DNA of 64,000 nucleotides from Nocardioides sp. Root1257 (GCF_001425175.1 NZ_LMDV01000008.1:392491-456490); one strand, 5' to 3'. Numbered from the stretch's first letter, positions 26,703 to 36,083 are shown. Numbers and translations: made by a program. Notes: generated by a model from the letters alone, not told the origin.

Positions 26703-27563
26703 TCAGCCGAGCGCGCTGAGCGCCTCGAACTCGTCGTCGGTCAGCTCGATGCCGGCGGCGGCGGTGTTGGACTCGAGGTGCCCGACGCTCGAGGTGCCCG
26801 GGATCGGCAGCATCACCGGCGAGCGGCGCAGCAGCCAGGCCAGCGCGAGCTGGGACGGCGTCGCGTCGTGGCGCTTCGACGCCTCGGCCAGCGGGCCGTC
26901 CTGCTTCGAGAGCTCGCCGGTCGCGAGCGGGAACCACGGGATGAAGCCGATGCCCTCCGCCTCGCAGTAGTCCAGGACGTCCTCGGAGCTGCGGTTGGCG
27001 AGGTTGTAGAGGTTCTGCACCGTGGTGATCTCGGCGATCTCGCGGGCGGCCTTGATCTCGTCGACGCTCACCTCGGAGAGCCCGATGTGGCGGACCTTCC
27101 CCTCGTCCTGCAGGGCCTTGAACTCGCCCACCTGGTCCTCGAGCGGGTAGTTCTTGTCGATGCGGTGCAGCTGGTAGAGGTCGATCGTGTCGACGCCGAG
27201 CCGGCGCAGCGAGAGCTCGCACTGCTGGCGGAGGTACGGCGGGTAGCCCAGCTGCGTCCAGATGCCGGGGCCCTGCCGGGTGAGGCCCGACTTGGTCGCG
27301 ATGACGACGTCGTCGGCGTACGGGTGCAGCGCGTCCTTGAGCAGCTGCTCGGCGGTCTCCGGACCGTAGGAGTCGGCGGTGTCGAAGAACGTGATGCCGA
27401 GCTCGACGCTGCGACGCAGCACGGCCATCGCGGTGTCGTGGTCCTTGGCCGGCCCCCACACGCCCTCGCCGGGCAGCTGCATCGTGCCGTAGCCGAGGCG
27501 CACCACCGGCAGGTCGCCACCGATCTCGAAGGTTCCTGAGCTGACTGCGATCTTGTCGGTCAT
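26703..27563 (-). CDS. Aldo/keto reductase
   Basis: This 286-residue (beta/alpha)8 oxidoreductase has the catalytic tetrad in the usual places: Asp and Tyr in FFDTADSYG, Lys in IATKSG, and His in LYQLHRID. The C-terminal cofactor motif PIPGTSSVGHLESN binds NADP(H). It reduces aldehydes or ketones; the physiological substrate cannot be told. Start ATG 27563 gives the usual family length. Confidence 0.93.
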   Translation of the reverse strand: MTDKIAVSSGTFEIGGDLPVVRLGYGTMQLPGEGVWGPAKDHDTAMAVLRRSVELGITFFDTADSYGPETAEQLLKDALHPYADDVVIATKSGLTRQGPGIWTQLGYPPYLRQQCELSLRRLGVDTIDLYQLHRIDKNYPLEDQVGEFKALQDEGKVRHIGLSEVSVDEIKAAREIAEITTVQNLYNLANRSSEDVLDYCEAEGIGFIPWFPLATGELSKQDGPLAEASKRHDATPSQLALAWLLRRSPVMLPIPGTSSVGHLESNTAAAGIELTDDEFEALSALG

Positions 27564-27645
27564 ACGAGGCCCAACCGGTCCGGGGCGGTGGGCATTCCAC
27601 GGGGCTGTGATGGGATGGCGGCCATCACCGGCGACAGGAGAGGTC

Positions 27646-28850
27646 GTGGCGGACGCCTCGTTCGGCCGCTTCTGGGCAGCGGCGACGATCAGCTCGTTCG
27701 GAACCGCGGTCACGACGATCGCGATGCCGGTGCTGGTGATCCAGGAGCTCCACGCGTCGTCGCTCTCGGTCGGGATCGTCAACGCCGCGCAGTTCCTCCC
27801 GTATGCGGTGCTCGGGCTGGTTGCCGGGGTGTACGCCGACCGATGGCGGCGGCAGCGCATCCTGGTGTGGAGCAGCGTGGGACGGGCGGCGACGCTCGGG
27901 GCGGTCCCGGTGCTCTGGGCGGTCGGTGCCCTGGAGGTGTGGACGCTCGTCGTGCTGCTGCTGGCGTTCGGCGCGTTCTCGGTGTTCGCGTTCGCAGCCA
28001 CGCAGTCGCTGCTGCCGCGCCTGGTTCCTCGCGACCGGCTGGTCCCGGCGAACGCCCGGCTCGACCAGAGCGACGCCGCCGCGCAGACCCTGGGTCCGGC
28101 GCTCGGCGGGGCCTCGTCGGTCTGCTCGGTGCACCTCTTGCCGTCGCCGTCGATGCGGTCAGCTATCTCGTCGACGCCGTGCTCAATGCCGGGCTCCGGG
28201 TGGACGAGTCGCCTGCTGGGCCGCCCGTGCAGCGGCACCTGGGACGGGAGGTCCGCGAAGGGTTGAGCTGGACCTACCGGCACCCCACCCTCGGTCCGCT
28301 GGCGGTGTCGACCCACGTCTGGTTCCTCGCCAACGCCGCGGGGTTCACCGCGCTGACGCTGGTCGCGCTGCGCGTGATGGGACTGTCGGCGGCCGCGTTC
28401 GGGCTGGTGGTCGCGGCCGGTGGCATGGCCGGTCTCGTCGGCGCCACGATCGCCCCGGCCGTCGGACGCCGACTCGGCACCGGACGGGCGATCCTCGCCA
28501 CGCGATCGGTCCATCCGGTCGGGTGGATCCTGGTCGCGGCTGCACCGGCCCACTCCGCCGGCGTGGTGCTCCTCGGCACGGCGTTGGTGCTCCAGGGCCT
28601 GGCCATGGGCGTCGAGAACGCCAACGACACCGGCTACTGGCAGACCGTCACGCCCGACAGGCTGCTCGGGCGGGCGAACGTCACGCGGCGCGCGGTGAAC
28701 CGCTCGGCCGGCGCGCTCGGCGCCGTCCTCGGCGGGGCCGCACTGGGCCTGTTCGACGAGCAACCGGTCCTGCTCGGCGTGGCCGCCCTGTCCGCGGTCT
28801 CGGCGTTGATCGTGGGCCGGTCCCGGGTCCGGGCGGTGCGCATGGCCTGA
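27646..28850 (+). pseudogene. MFS transporter interrupted by a single-base frameshift
   Basis: The N-terminal 155 residues from GTG 27646 (preceded by GGAGAGG) read as a normal MFS half: FLPYAVLGLVAGVYADRWRR, DQSDAAAQTLGPALGG. At about 28111-28114 the homology jumps to the next frame, continuing LVGLLGAPLAVAVDAVSYLV to the TGA at 28850. Together they make a normal protein of about 400 residues of the macrolide-efflux MFS type. The jump is explained by one missing base, for example GGGGCCTC in place of GGGGCCCTC. It is either a recent pseudogene or a sequencing error. Confidence 0.82.
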
Positions 28851-28871
28851 CCTGCCGGGGGCCGTGCTCGG

Positions 28872-30305
28872 TCAGGCCTCGGACTCGCTGAGGTCACCCG
28901 CCCACGCGGTGTGGAACGTGCCGTCCCGGTCGACGCGGGCGTAGGTGTGGGCGCCGAAGTTGTCGCGCAGCGCCTGGATCAGCGCGGCCGGCAGGTGCTC
29001 GCGGCGCAGTCCGTCGAAGTAGGCGAGCGACGACGAGAACGCCGGGGTGGGTACGCCGGCGGTGACCGCCGTCGCGACCACCCGGCGCCACGCGTCCTCG
29101 CCGCGCTTCACGGCGTCGGCGAAGTACGGCGTGGTCAGCAGGGTCGTGAGGTCGGGCTCCTCGGCGTACGCCTCCTTGATGCGGTCGAGGAACTGCGCGC
29201 GGATGATGCAGCCGCCGCGCCAGATGGTCGCCATCGAGCCGAGGTCGACGTCCCAGCCGTGCTCGTCGCTGCCGGCCGCGATCTGGTCGAAGCCCTGGGC
29301 GTAGGCGACCACCTTCGACGCGTAGAGCGCCGCCCGCACGTCGTCGACGAAGCCGTTCCGCTCGACCTCGGGGGAGTCGGGGGTCGTGTCGAAGACCGCG
29401 CGGGCGGCCTGCCGCTGCTCGGTGTGCCCGGAGAGGCTGCGTGCGAAGGTCGCCTCGGCGATGCCGGTGACGGGTACGCCGAGGTCGAGCGCGCTCTGGA
29501 CCGTCCAGCGACCGGTGCCCTTCTGCTCGGCCGCGTCCTGCACGACGTCGACGAACGGGCTGCCCGTCGCCGCGTCGGTGTGCTCGAGCACCACGGCCGT
29601 GATCTCGATGAGGAAGGACTCGAGGTCGCCGTCGTTCCACTCGCGGAAGACACCCGCGATCGCGGCTGGCTCGAGCCCGGCGACGTTGCGCAGCAGGTCG
29701 TAGGACTCGGCGATGAGCTGCATGTCGGCGTACTCGATGCCGTTGTGGACCATCTTGACGAAGTGGCCGGCGGCGTCGGGCCCGACATGGGTGCAGCAGG
29801 GCGTGCCGTCGACCTGGGCCGCGATCGACTCCAGCACCGGCCCGAGCCGCTCGTAGGCGTCGTCGGAGCCGCCGACCATGATCGACGGACCGTTCAGGGC
29901 GCCCTCCTCGCCGCCCGAGACGCCCATCCCGACGAAGTGCAGGCCCTGCTCCTTGAGGGCCTGCTCGCGGCGGAGCGTGTCGGTGAAGTGGGCGTTGCCG
30001 CCGTCGACGACGATGTCGCCCTCGTCGAGGAGCGGGACCAGCTCGTCGATGACGGCGTCGGTGGGCTCACCGGCCTTCACCATGATGACGATGGCCCGCG
30101 GACGCTCGATGCTGGCGACGAACTCCTCCATCGACTCGGCGGGGACGAAGTCGCCTTCGCCGCCGAACTCGTCGACCAGCGCCGTCGTCCGCGCCGTGGT
30201 GCGGTTGTGGACCGCGATCGTGTGTCCGTGCCGGGCGATGTTGCGCGCCAGGTTGCGACCCATCGTCGCCAGTCCGGTCAGTCCGATCGTCGCGCGTGCG
30301 TCCAT
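28872..30305 (-). CDS. gnd: 6-phosphogluconate dehydrogenase, decarboxylating
   Basis: This 477-residue enzyme has the NADP-binding loop GLATMGRNLARNIA, the substrate motif GMGVSGGEEGALNGPS and the signature KMVHNGIEYADMQLI, and is the full length of the long GndA type. It oxidises 6-phosphogluconate to ribulose 5-phosphate and CO2 with NADP+ in the pentose phosphate pathway. No other pathway gene is nearby. The start ATG 30305 is the first in the conserved frame. Confidence 0.97.
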   Translation of the reverse strand: MDARATIGLTGLATMGRNLARNIARHGHTIAVHNRTTARTTALVDEFGGEGDFVPAESMEEFVASIERPRAIVIMVKAGEPTDAVIDELVPLLDEGDIVVDGGNAHFTDTLRREQALKEQGLHFVGMGVSGGEEGALNGPSIMVGGSDDAYERLGPVLESIAAQVDGTPCCTHVGPDAAGHFVKMVHNGIEYADMQLIAESYDLLRNVAGLEPAAIAGVFREWNDGDLESFLIEITAVVLEHTDAATGSPFVDVVQDAAEQKGTGRWTVQSALDLGVPVTGIAEATFARSLSGHTEQRQAARAVFDTTPDSPEVERNGFVDDVRAALYASKVVAYAQGFDQIAAGSDEHGWDVDLGSMATIWRGGCIIRAQFLDRIKEAYAEEPDLTTLLTTPYFADAVKRGEDAWRRVVATAVTAGVPTPAFSSSLAYFDGLRREHLPAALIQALRDNFGAHTYARVDRDGTFHTAWAGDLSESEA

Positions 30306-30349
30306 GCCTCCACCCAAGCGCGGTGACCCAAACGCGCTGCGTGAGTGGT

Positions 30350-30384
30350 GGTCCCGAGGCTCGCTCGGCTCGCACCTCGAGACC
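30350..30384. repeat. Degenerate palindromic repeat upstream of gnd
   Basis: GGTCCCGAGG (30350-30359) and CCTCGAGACC (30375-30384) form a stem with one mismatch around CTCGCTCGGCTCGCA. The GGTCTCGAGG/CTCGCTCG vocabulary matches the intergenic repeats at 17440 and 26610. Confidence 0.6.
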
Positions 30385-30400
30385 TCAGGGCCGGGGCAGC

Positions 30401-31030
30401 TCAGAACACGTTGAGCGGGCGGAACTGCACGGAGACGCGGGGTCCGGCGTGCGCGACCTTGGGTACGGCGTGCTCCCAGGTGCGCTGGCAGGAGCCCCCC
30501 ATCACGAGCAGGTCGCCGTGGCCCATCTCGAGCGAGATCGACGCGCCGCCGAGGCGTGGCCGCAGCGCGAGGCGGCGCGGGTCGCCGAGGGAGACGATCG
30601 CGACCATCGTGTCCTGCGTCTTGCCGCGGCCGATCGTGTCCCCGTGCCAGGCGACGCTGTCGCGCCCGTCGCGGTAGTAGCAGCAGCCCGCGGTCACGAA
30701 CGGCTCGCCCAGCTCGGGGCGGTAGTGCGCCGACAGCGCTCCGCGCGCCCGGGCGAGGGCCGGGTGGGGGAGCGGCTCGCCCACGCCGTACATGCAGAGC
30801 AGGCGGGGCACGTCGACCTCGCGGTCGTACATCTGCCGGCGCTCGGCACGCCACGGCACGTCGCGCACCATGGCCGCGAAGACGTCGTCGGCCTCCGGCA
30901 GCCAGGCCGGGCAGACGTCGACCCAGGCGCCGCGGGTGAGCTCCCGGCGGTCGACGTGGTCGAAGGTCGGCGCCCCGGCGTCGCCGGTCGGGGAGGCGGG
31001 CGCCTCGAACAGCGAGCCCTGGAAGTCCAT
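30401..31030 (-). CDS. AlkB-like Fe(II)/2-oxoglutarate dioxygenase
   Basis: This 209-residue protein has the iron ligands H129 and D131 (WHGDTIG) and H187 (TWEHAVP), and the 2-oxoglutarate-binding Arg pair R198 and R204 (GPRVSVQFR). AlkB enzymes repair alkylated DNA bases by oxidative demethylation. The normal Asn-x-Tyr segment before the HxD is CCYYRDGRD here, a small deviation. It is a single gene between gnd and the ABC exporter; no ada or other repair gene is adjacent. Confidence 0.9.
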   Translation of the reverse strand: MDFQGSLFEAPASPTGDAGAPTFDHVDRRELTRGAWVDVCPAWLPEADDVFAAMVRDVPWRAERRQMYDREVDVPRLLCMYGVGEPLPHPALARARGALSAHYRPELGEPFVTAGCCYYRDGRDSVAWHGDTIGRGKTQDTMVAIVSLGDPRRLALRPRLGGASISLEMGHGDLLVMGGSCQRTWEHAVPKVAHAGPRVSVQFRPLNVF

Positions 31031-31069
31031 GGTCCGAGCATACGCCCGGATCGAACAGATGTTCGAGGA

Positions 31070-33613
31070 CTATTCGGTGGCGATCGCCTCCAGCACGTTG
31101 AGACGCGAGGCCCGGATGGCCGGGAGGATCGCGGCGAGCACGCCGACCACGACCGCGATCACGAGGAACACCAGCAGCTGGCCCAGGGGCAGTCCCAGGC
31201 TGGTCAGGTCGTCCTTGAGCGCCTGCCGCAGGAGCACGCCGATCACCAGCCCGAGCGCCATGCCGAGCACGGCACCGAGAACGGCGATCGCCACGGACTC
31301 CAGGGTGATCATCCGCCGCAGCCGCGTGCGGCTCATGCCGATCGCGCGCAGCAGCCCGATCTCCCGGGTGCGCTCGATGACGGAGAGGCCCAGCGTGTTC
31401 ACGATGCCGATCACCGCGATCACGATCGCCAGCGCGAGCAGGCCGTAGATCATGTAGAGCAGCTGGTTGACCTGGTCGCGGATCGACTCCGCGAACTCCT
31501 GCTTGTCGTAGACCGCGACGATCGGGGTCGACGCCACGGCCTCGTCCATCGCCTTGCCGACCGCGACCGGGTCGGCGCCCGGCTCGAGCATGATGCTGAG
31601 GCTGGTGTCCTGACGGGGCACACCGGCCTCGGCGAGCAGGTCGAGCGGGATGCTCACGTCGCCGGTCGTCTCACTTCCCTCGATGATGCCGGCGACCTCG
31701 AGGTCCAGCGCCTTGCCGGCGAGGAACGTGAGCTTCAGCGGTGAACCGACCTTCAGGCCGTGGTCCTCGGCGAACCCCTTGCTCACCAGCGCCTCGTCGC
31801 CCTGCAGGTCCTGGTGACCGGCGACGACGTCGAGGTCGTATATGTCGTTGAAGGCCGCGTCGTTGGCCGTGACGAGGACGGTCGAGTCGCCGACCTGGGC
31901 GCCGGTCCACTGCTGACGGCTCACGGTCGCGACACCGTCGACGTCGGCGAGGCTGTCGCCGACCGAGGTCGAGAACGGCAGGAAGTTGGTGCTCTGCACC
32001 AGGAAGTCGGAGGTGAACTCCTCGTCCACGACGTCGTCGACCGACGCGTTGAGCGACGTCGCGAGCACCCCGATGCAGGAGACCAGTGCGAGTCCGATCA
32101 TCAGCGCCGACGCCGTCGCGCCGGTACGCCGAGGGTCGCGCAGCGCGTTCTCACCGGCCAGCCGGCCGGTGGTGCCGAAGAGCCGGCCGAACAGGCCGCG
32201 ACACACGACCAGGACCGGGCGGCCGATGACGGAGCTGATCCCAGCGGCGGTCAGGATCCAGATCGCGGCGGCGATGCCGATCCACAGCGCGTCGGGGCCC
32301 GGACCGGCGCCGACGAGGCCGACCACGGCGAACGCGACGCCGACGGCCATCAGGACGCCACCGATGATGGTGCGGCGCCGCAGCGACTCGCGCACCGGCG
32401 CCGCGTCGGCCCGCATGGCCGCGACCGGTGCGACCTTCCCGGCGCGACGGGCCGGCAGGAAGGCCGCGACCAGGGTCACGCCGACGCCGACCGCGTAGCT
32501 GATGACCACCGCCTGCGCGTCGAGCGTGAGGGCGTCGCTGGAGATGTCGAGCCCGACCGCGCGGAACAGCGCGGCCAGCCCGCGCGCCAGCAGCCAGCCG
32601 ATTCCGATGCCGATGGTGGCGGCCAGCGCCGACATGACCAGCGCCTCGAGCAGCACGGACTGCGTCACCTGGCGGCGGGAGGCTCCGAGGGCGCGCAGCA
32701 GGGCCAGCTCTCGGCTGCGCTGCGCCACGAGGATGGTGAACGTGTTGACGATGATGAAGCCACCGACGATCACGGCGATGATCGCGAAGACCAGCAGGAA
32801 CGTCGAGATCACGTCGAGGAACTGACCGACGGCATCCTGTGACTCCTCCGCCACCTGGTCGCCGGTGACCGCCTCGAAGCCGGCCGGCGCCACCTTCGCG
32901 GCGGCTGCGGCCAGCGCCTTCTGGGAGACGCCGTCGGCCGCGGTCAGCGAGACCTGGTTGAAGGCGTTCGCCCCGTCGAGGAAGAGATCCTGCGCGCCCT
33001 CCGTGCTGAACACGAGCAGGGTCGCGCCCGCCGTACCGCCACCGTTGAACTCGGCCGTGCCCACCAGCGTGGCCGTGCGCTGGGACTCGCCGAACGGCGC
33101 GAGCAGCTTCACCTCGTCGCCGAGCGCGTAGTCGCCGTGGTCGGCGGCCGCATCGTCGAGGACGACCTCGTCGGGCGAGGTGGGCCAGCGGCCGCTGGTC
33201 AGCCCCATGGGCGGCTCGCCGGCCATGTTCGGGCCGTCGGTGTGGTTGAACGCGAGGGTGGGCGCACCCGTGCCGCCGACGAGCGTGCCGTCCGAGGCGA
33301 GCAGGCTCATCCCGATGCCGTTGACGTCACCGTCCGCACGGGCGACCTCGGGGAGTGCCGCGAGCTGGTCGACCGCCTCGGGAGAGATGGTCTGGGTGGT
33401 CGTGGCGCCGCCCGCGTCGAACGACGAGGTCTGCTCGGGGCGCACGATGCCGTCGGGCGTGGAGCTGTAGATGATGCTGTCGAAGGTCGACGACAGGCCG
33501 TTGCTGAAGACGAGGACACCGGACAGGAACGCCACGCCCAGCACGATCGCCAGGCCGCTCATCACCAGTCGCACCTTGCGGGCGAACAGGTTGCGCAGGG
33601 TCAGCTTGAGCAC
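31070..33613 (-). CDS. FtsX-like ABC transporter permease
   Basis: This 847-residue membrane protein starts at GTG 33613. It has an N-terminal helix with MacB-type extracytoplasmic domain, three helices with an FtsX motif (RSRELALLRALGASRRQVTQ), then a fourth helix region, a second extracytoplasmic domain, and a C-terminal FtsX module (ERTREIGLLRAIGMSRTRLR). It is the membrane part of a two-domain permease of the antimicrobial-peptide or lipoprotein export type and works with the ATPase encoded ten bases upstream. The substrate is unknown. Confidence 0.92.
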   Translation of the reverse strand: MLKLTLRNLFARKVRLVMSGLAIVLGVAFLSGVLVFSNGLSSTFDSIIYSSTPDGIVRPEQTSSFDAGGATTTQTISPEAVDQLAALPEVARADGDVNGIGMSLLASDGTLVGGTGAPTLAFNHTDGPNMAGEPPMGLTSGRWPTSPDEVVLDDAAADHGDYALGDEVKLLAPFGESQRTATLVGTAEFNGGGTAGATLLVFSTEGAQDLFLDGANAFNQVSLTAADGVSQKALAAAAAKVAPAGFEAVTGDQVAEESQDAVGQFLDVISTFLLVFAIIAVIVGGFIIVNTFTILVAQRSRELALLRALGASRRQVTQSVLLEALVMSALAATIGIGIGWLLARGLAALFRAVGLDISSDALTLDAQAVVISYAVGVGVTLVAAFLPARRAGKVAPVAAMRADAAPVRESLRRRTIIGGVLMAVGVAFAVVGLVGAGPGPDALWIGIAAAIWILTAAGISSVIGRPVLVVCRGLFGRLFGTTGRLAGENALRDPRRTGATASALMIGLALVSCIGVLATSLNASVDDVVDEEFTSDFLVQSTNFLPFSTSVGDSLADVDGVATVSRQQWTGAQVGDSTVLVTANDAAFNDIYDLDVVAGHQDLQGDEALVSKGFAEDHGLKVGSPLKLTFLAGKALDLEVAGIIEGSETTGDVSIPLDLLAEAGVPRQDTSLSIMLEPGADPVAVGKAMDEAVASTPIVAVYDKQEFAESIRDQVNQLLYMIYGLLALAIVIAVIGIVNTLGLSVIERTREIGLLRAIGMSRTRLRRMITLESVAIAVLGAVLGMALGLVIGVLLRQALKDDLTSLGLPLGQLLVFLVIAVVVGVLAAILPAIRASRLNVLEAIATE

Positions 33614-33623
33614 GCCGTACCCC

Positions 33624-34400
33624 TCAGGCGCCGGTCGAGCGAGCGGCGGCGAGGTCCTGCAGCCGGGTCATGTGCTCCAGGATCTGCTCGCGCTGGGGAT
33701 CGTGGATCTCGTCGACCACCAGGCCGTCGGCGAGGAAGACGACCCGGTCGCAGTACGACGCCGCGACCGCGTCGTGGGTGACCATCACGACCGTCTGGCC
33801 GAAGTCGTCCACGCTGCGGCGCAGGAACGACAGCACCTCGGCCCCGGAGGTGCTGTCGAGGTTGCCGGTGGGCTCGTCGGCGAACACGATCGAGGGCTTG
33901 CTCGCCAGCGCCCGGGCGCACGCCACGCGCTGCTGCTGCCCGCCGGACAGCTCGGTGGGCCGGTGGCCGAGCCGGTCTCGCAGCCCGACGGCGTCGATGA
34001 CGGTGTCGAGCCACTGCTGGTCGGGCTTGCGGCCGGCCAGGTTGAGCGGGAGCAGGATGTTCTCGGCGGCGCTCAGCGTCGGGATCAGGTTGAACGCCTG
34101 GAACACGAACCCGATCTGCTCGCGGCGCAGCGCCGTGAGGTCCTTGTCCTTGAGCCGGCCCAGGTCGGTCCCGCCCACCTCGACCGTGCCGGACGAGGGC
34201 GTGTCGAGGGCGGCCATGCAGTGCATCAGCGTCGACTTGCCGGAGCCGGACGGCCCCATGATCGCCGTGAACCGGCCGGCTTCGAGGTCGAGGGTGACTC
34301 CGGCCAGGGCGTGCACGGCGGAGTCGCCGGCGCCGTACGTCTTGCGCAGATCGTAGGCGCGCGCTGCCGGGGCAGCCGCTGGATGCGAGGGGATCGTCAT
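33624..34400 (-). CDS. ABC transporter ATP-binding protein, MacB/LolD type
   Basis: This 258-residue ATPase has Walker A GPSGSGKST, signature LSGGQQQR, Walker B IVFADEPTGNLDST and the H-loop VTHD. The NLDST after Walker B is typical of MacB/LolD-type exporters. It precedes the FtsX-like permease by ten bases, forming a two-gene operon. CAGGCT lies seven bases before the ATG, consistent with a leaderless promoter. The 156-base divergent region to the GntR gene contains candidate operators. Confidence 0.94.
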   Translation of the reverse strand: MTIPSHPAAAPAARAYDLRKTYGAGDSAVHALAGVTLDLEAGRFTAIMGPSGSGKSTLMHCMAALDTPSSGTVEVGGTDLGRLKDKDLTALRREQIGFVFQAFNLIPTLSAAENILLPLNLAGRKPDQQWLDTVIDAVGLRDRLGHRPTELSGGQQQRVACARALASKPSIVFADEPTGNLDSTSGAEVLSFLRRSVDDFGQTVVMVTHDAVAASYCDRVVFLADGLVVDEIHDPQREQILEHMTRLQDLAAARSTGA

Positions 34401-34462
34401 GGGCACCAGCCTGCCGGACCCGACCGACGTCCGCCATCGGGGAGCACCCTGAGGAGGCTCCG

Positions 34463-34472
34463 CGCAATTGCG
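34463..34472. promoter_or_regulatory. Short perfect palindrome in the ABC/GntR divergent region
   Basis: CGCAATTGCG is self-complementary over 10 bases. It lies midway between the ABC operon and the GntR gene, next to an A/T-rich stretch (GTATAACAC). It could be an operator, but there is no direct support. Confidence 0.3.
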
Positions 34473-34507
34473 ACGGAATGAGCCCGTATAACACAGCGCC
34501 CATCGGT

Positions 34508-34537
34508 AAATGCGGAACCAAGGACGGGACCGCATTT
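34508..34537. promoter_or_regulatory. Inverted repeat upstream of the GntR gene, candidate operator
   Basis: AAATGCGG (34508-34515) and CCGCATTT (34530-34537) are exact inverted halves separated by 14 bases, so their centres are 22 bases (two helical turns) apart. They end seven bases before the -10 box TACAGT (34545-34550). An autoregulatory site for the adjacent GntR protein is the simplest inference. Confidence 0.5.
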
Positions 34538-34544
34538 CACTGCC

Positions 34545-34550
34545 TACAGT
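34545..34550 (+). promoter_or_regulatory. -10 box deciding the GntR start
   Basis: TACAGT, six bases, then GTG at 34557: the leaderless pattern with a GTG codon. It supports this start over any internal ATG. Confidence 0.5.
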
Positions 34551-34556
34551 TCAGCC

Positions 34557-35276
34557 GTGGACGAGTTGCTGGTGTCAGAGGGACGTGCTCTCAAGCACGT
34601 GCAGGTGCGTGAGTACGTGCGCTCTCTCGTCACGGGGGCGGCACCCGGTTCACCTGCACCCTCGGAACGCGAGCTGGTGCATCGGTTCGGGGTCGCCCGC
34701 ATGACGGTGAGACAAGCGATGGATGCGCTCGTGGTCGAAGGACTGCTGGAGCGCATTCCCGGACGGGGCACCTTCGTGGCCCGTCCCCGACGGATGGCGA
34801 GCCGCCTGACGAGCTACACCGAGGAGATGTCGCGGCGCGGCCTGCTGGCCGAGTCGCAGACGCTGCTCGCGCGGCGCGAGCAGGCCGGCCCCGGCGTGGC
34901 CCGGGCGCTCAACGTCAGCGAGGGCGACGCGGTGATCCACTGGCGTCGCCTGCGCCGGGCGGACGGGCAGCCGATGTGTCTCGAGGACGCCTACCTCAAC
35001 GAGGTGCTGATCCCCGGCTTCCTGCAGAGCGGCATGCCGACCAGCCTGTACGACGCCCTCGAGTCGCGCGGGCTGCGGCCGACCTGGGCCGAGGACTCGA
35101 TCAACGCGGACGTCGCGAACGACGAGGAGGCCGAGCACCTCGAGCTGACCCCGGGCGCCTCGGTGCTCCGGCACTCGCGTCGCGGCCTCTCGGGCGAGAA
35201 GGTCGTCGAGGTGTCGCGCACGGTCTACCGCGCCGACCGCTTCACGATGTGGTTGCAGGTCGGCGCCGAGGGCTGA
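34557..35276 (+). CDS. GntR/HutC-family transcriptional regulator
   Basis: This 239-residue protein has a winged helix-turn-helix domain at residues 10-75 (PSERELVHRFGVARMTVRQA, LERIPGRGTFVARP) and a UTRA ligand-binding domain at about 85-235 (WRRLRRADGQPMCLEDAYLN, VEVSRTVYRADRFTMWLQV). HutC-subfamily regulators usually respond to sugars or amino-acid derivatives. It is divergent from an ABC exporter, which may be its target; a two-half inverted repeat lies in the shared region. Confidence 0.92.
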   Translation: MDELLVSEGRALKHVQVREYVRSLVTGAAPGSPAPSERELVHRFGVARMTVRQAMDALVVEGLLERIPGRGTFVARPRRMASRLTSYTEEMSRRGLLAESQTLLARREQAGPGVARALNVSEGDAVIHWRRLRRADGQPMCLEDAYLNEVLIPGFLQSGMPTSLYDALESRGLRPTWAEDSINADVANDEEAEHLELTPGASVLRHSRRGLSGEKVVEVSRTVYRADRFTMWLQVGAEG

Positions 35277-35279
35277 TCG

Positions 35280-35696
35280 TCACCTTCGGGTGACGCGCAG
35301 GGTCGACGTTCGCGACGTGGGCAACCACGGACCGTCGTCGGTCGGCTCGAACTCGATCAGGATCCGGTACGTGCCGGGCGCGTCCAGCCGTGGAGTGCGA
35401 AGCCGGGCGTGGTTGTGTCGCAGGGTCCGGGTCTGCTCCGACGTCCAGCCGGTGCGTGCGTGCGTGACGGTCATCGTGATGACACCGTGGACCTGAAGCG
35501 CGCCACGTGTCTTGACGGACACCACGACCGTAGCCCGGGCGGATCGCGCCACCTCTCGGTCGCCGGCGATCGAGAGCGTGGGTTGCCCGCAGGAGTCGGG
35601 GGAGTAGGGGCTCGGTTCGCACGCGGCCGCCGGGGAGGAGCCCAGCCAGACGAGCCCCGTGGTGACGAGCAGGATCAGGGCGAGAAGGCGGCGCAC
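35280..35696 (-). CDS. Small secreted protein of unknown function
   Basis: This 138-residue protein begins with a signal peptide (MRRLLALILLVTTGLVWLG, cleavage likely after SPAAA). The mature part has two Cys near the start (CEPSPYSPDSC) and a beta-rich sequence (ARATVVVSVKTRGALQVHG, GTYRILIEFEP). It may be an Ig-like fold, but I do not recognise the family. It starts at a GTG and ends three bases after the convergent GntR stop. Confidence 0.65.
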   Translation of the reverse strand: MRRLLALILLVTTGLVWLGSSPAAACEPSPYSPDSCGQPTLSIAGDREVARSARATVVVSVKTRGALQVHGVITMTVTHARTGWTSEQTRTLRHNHARLRTPRLDAPGTYRILIEFEPTDDGPWLPTSRTSTLRVTRR

Positions 35697-35732
35697 GGCG
35701 CCATCCTGCCCGCGATCGACGACGGCCGGAGG

Positions 35733-36083
35733 CTAACGGCCCAGGTCGCCGAGGGGCGCGACGACGTCGCCGCTCTCCTCGCACACCCACACGGGGTCGG
35801 GGCCGCCGAGGTCGGGCTGGATGTAGAGCGCGTGCAGGGGCGCGTCGTCGCCGCAGCCGGAGCACAGCGGCCACCGGCCGACGGACTCGAAGAGCGCGTC
35901 CTGGACGTCCTGGGCGACCAGGCCGGCGATGTATTGAGCACCTTCGGGCCACTGCTCGGCCCACCACTTGCGTTGCGCGACCGCATCCTCGAGAGCCGAG
36001 ACCGCCTCGGCCGTCGCCCGGCCGCGGGCCTGCAGGTCAGCGAGCACCCGAGCGCGCGCGTCGAACAGCAGGGCGTTGTCCAT
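35733..36083 (-). CDS. Hypothetical protein with a Cys-x-x-Cys motif
   Basis: This 116-residue protein has a helical N-terminal half (LADLQARGRATAEAVSALED) and a C-terminal half with CSGCGDDAPLH and WVCEESGDVV. The three Cys and the His could bind a metal. No family is recognised. It is a single gene, transcribed away from the CutC-like gene. Confidence 0.6.
   Translation of the reverse strand: MDNALLFDARARVLADLQARGRATAEAVSALEDAVAQRKWWAEQWPEGAQYIAGLVAQDVQDALFESVGRWPLCSGCGDDAPLHALYIQPDLGGPDPVWVCEESGDVVAPLGDLGR

Noticed and set aside
31070-34400. A complete MacAB-type tripartite exporter.
   Set aside because: Only the ATPase and permease are present. There is no membrane-fusion (MacA) gene adjacent and actinobacteria of this type lack a TolC-like partner.
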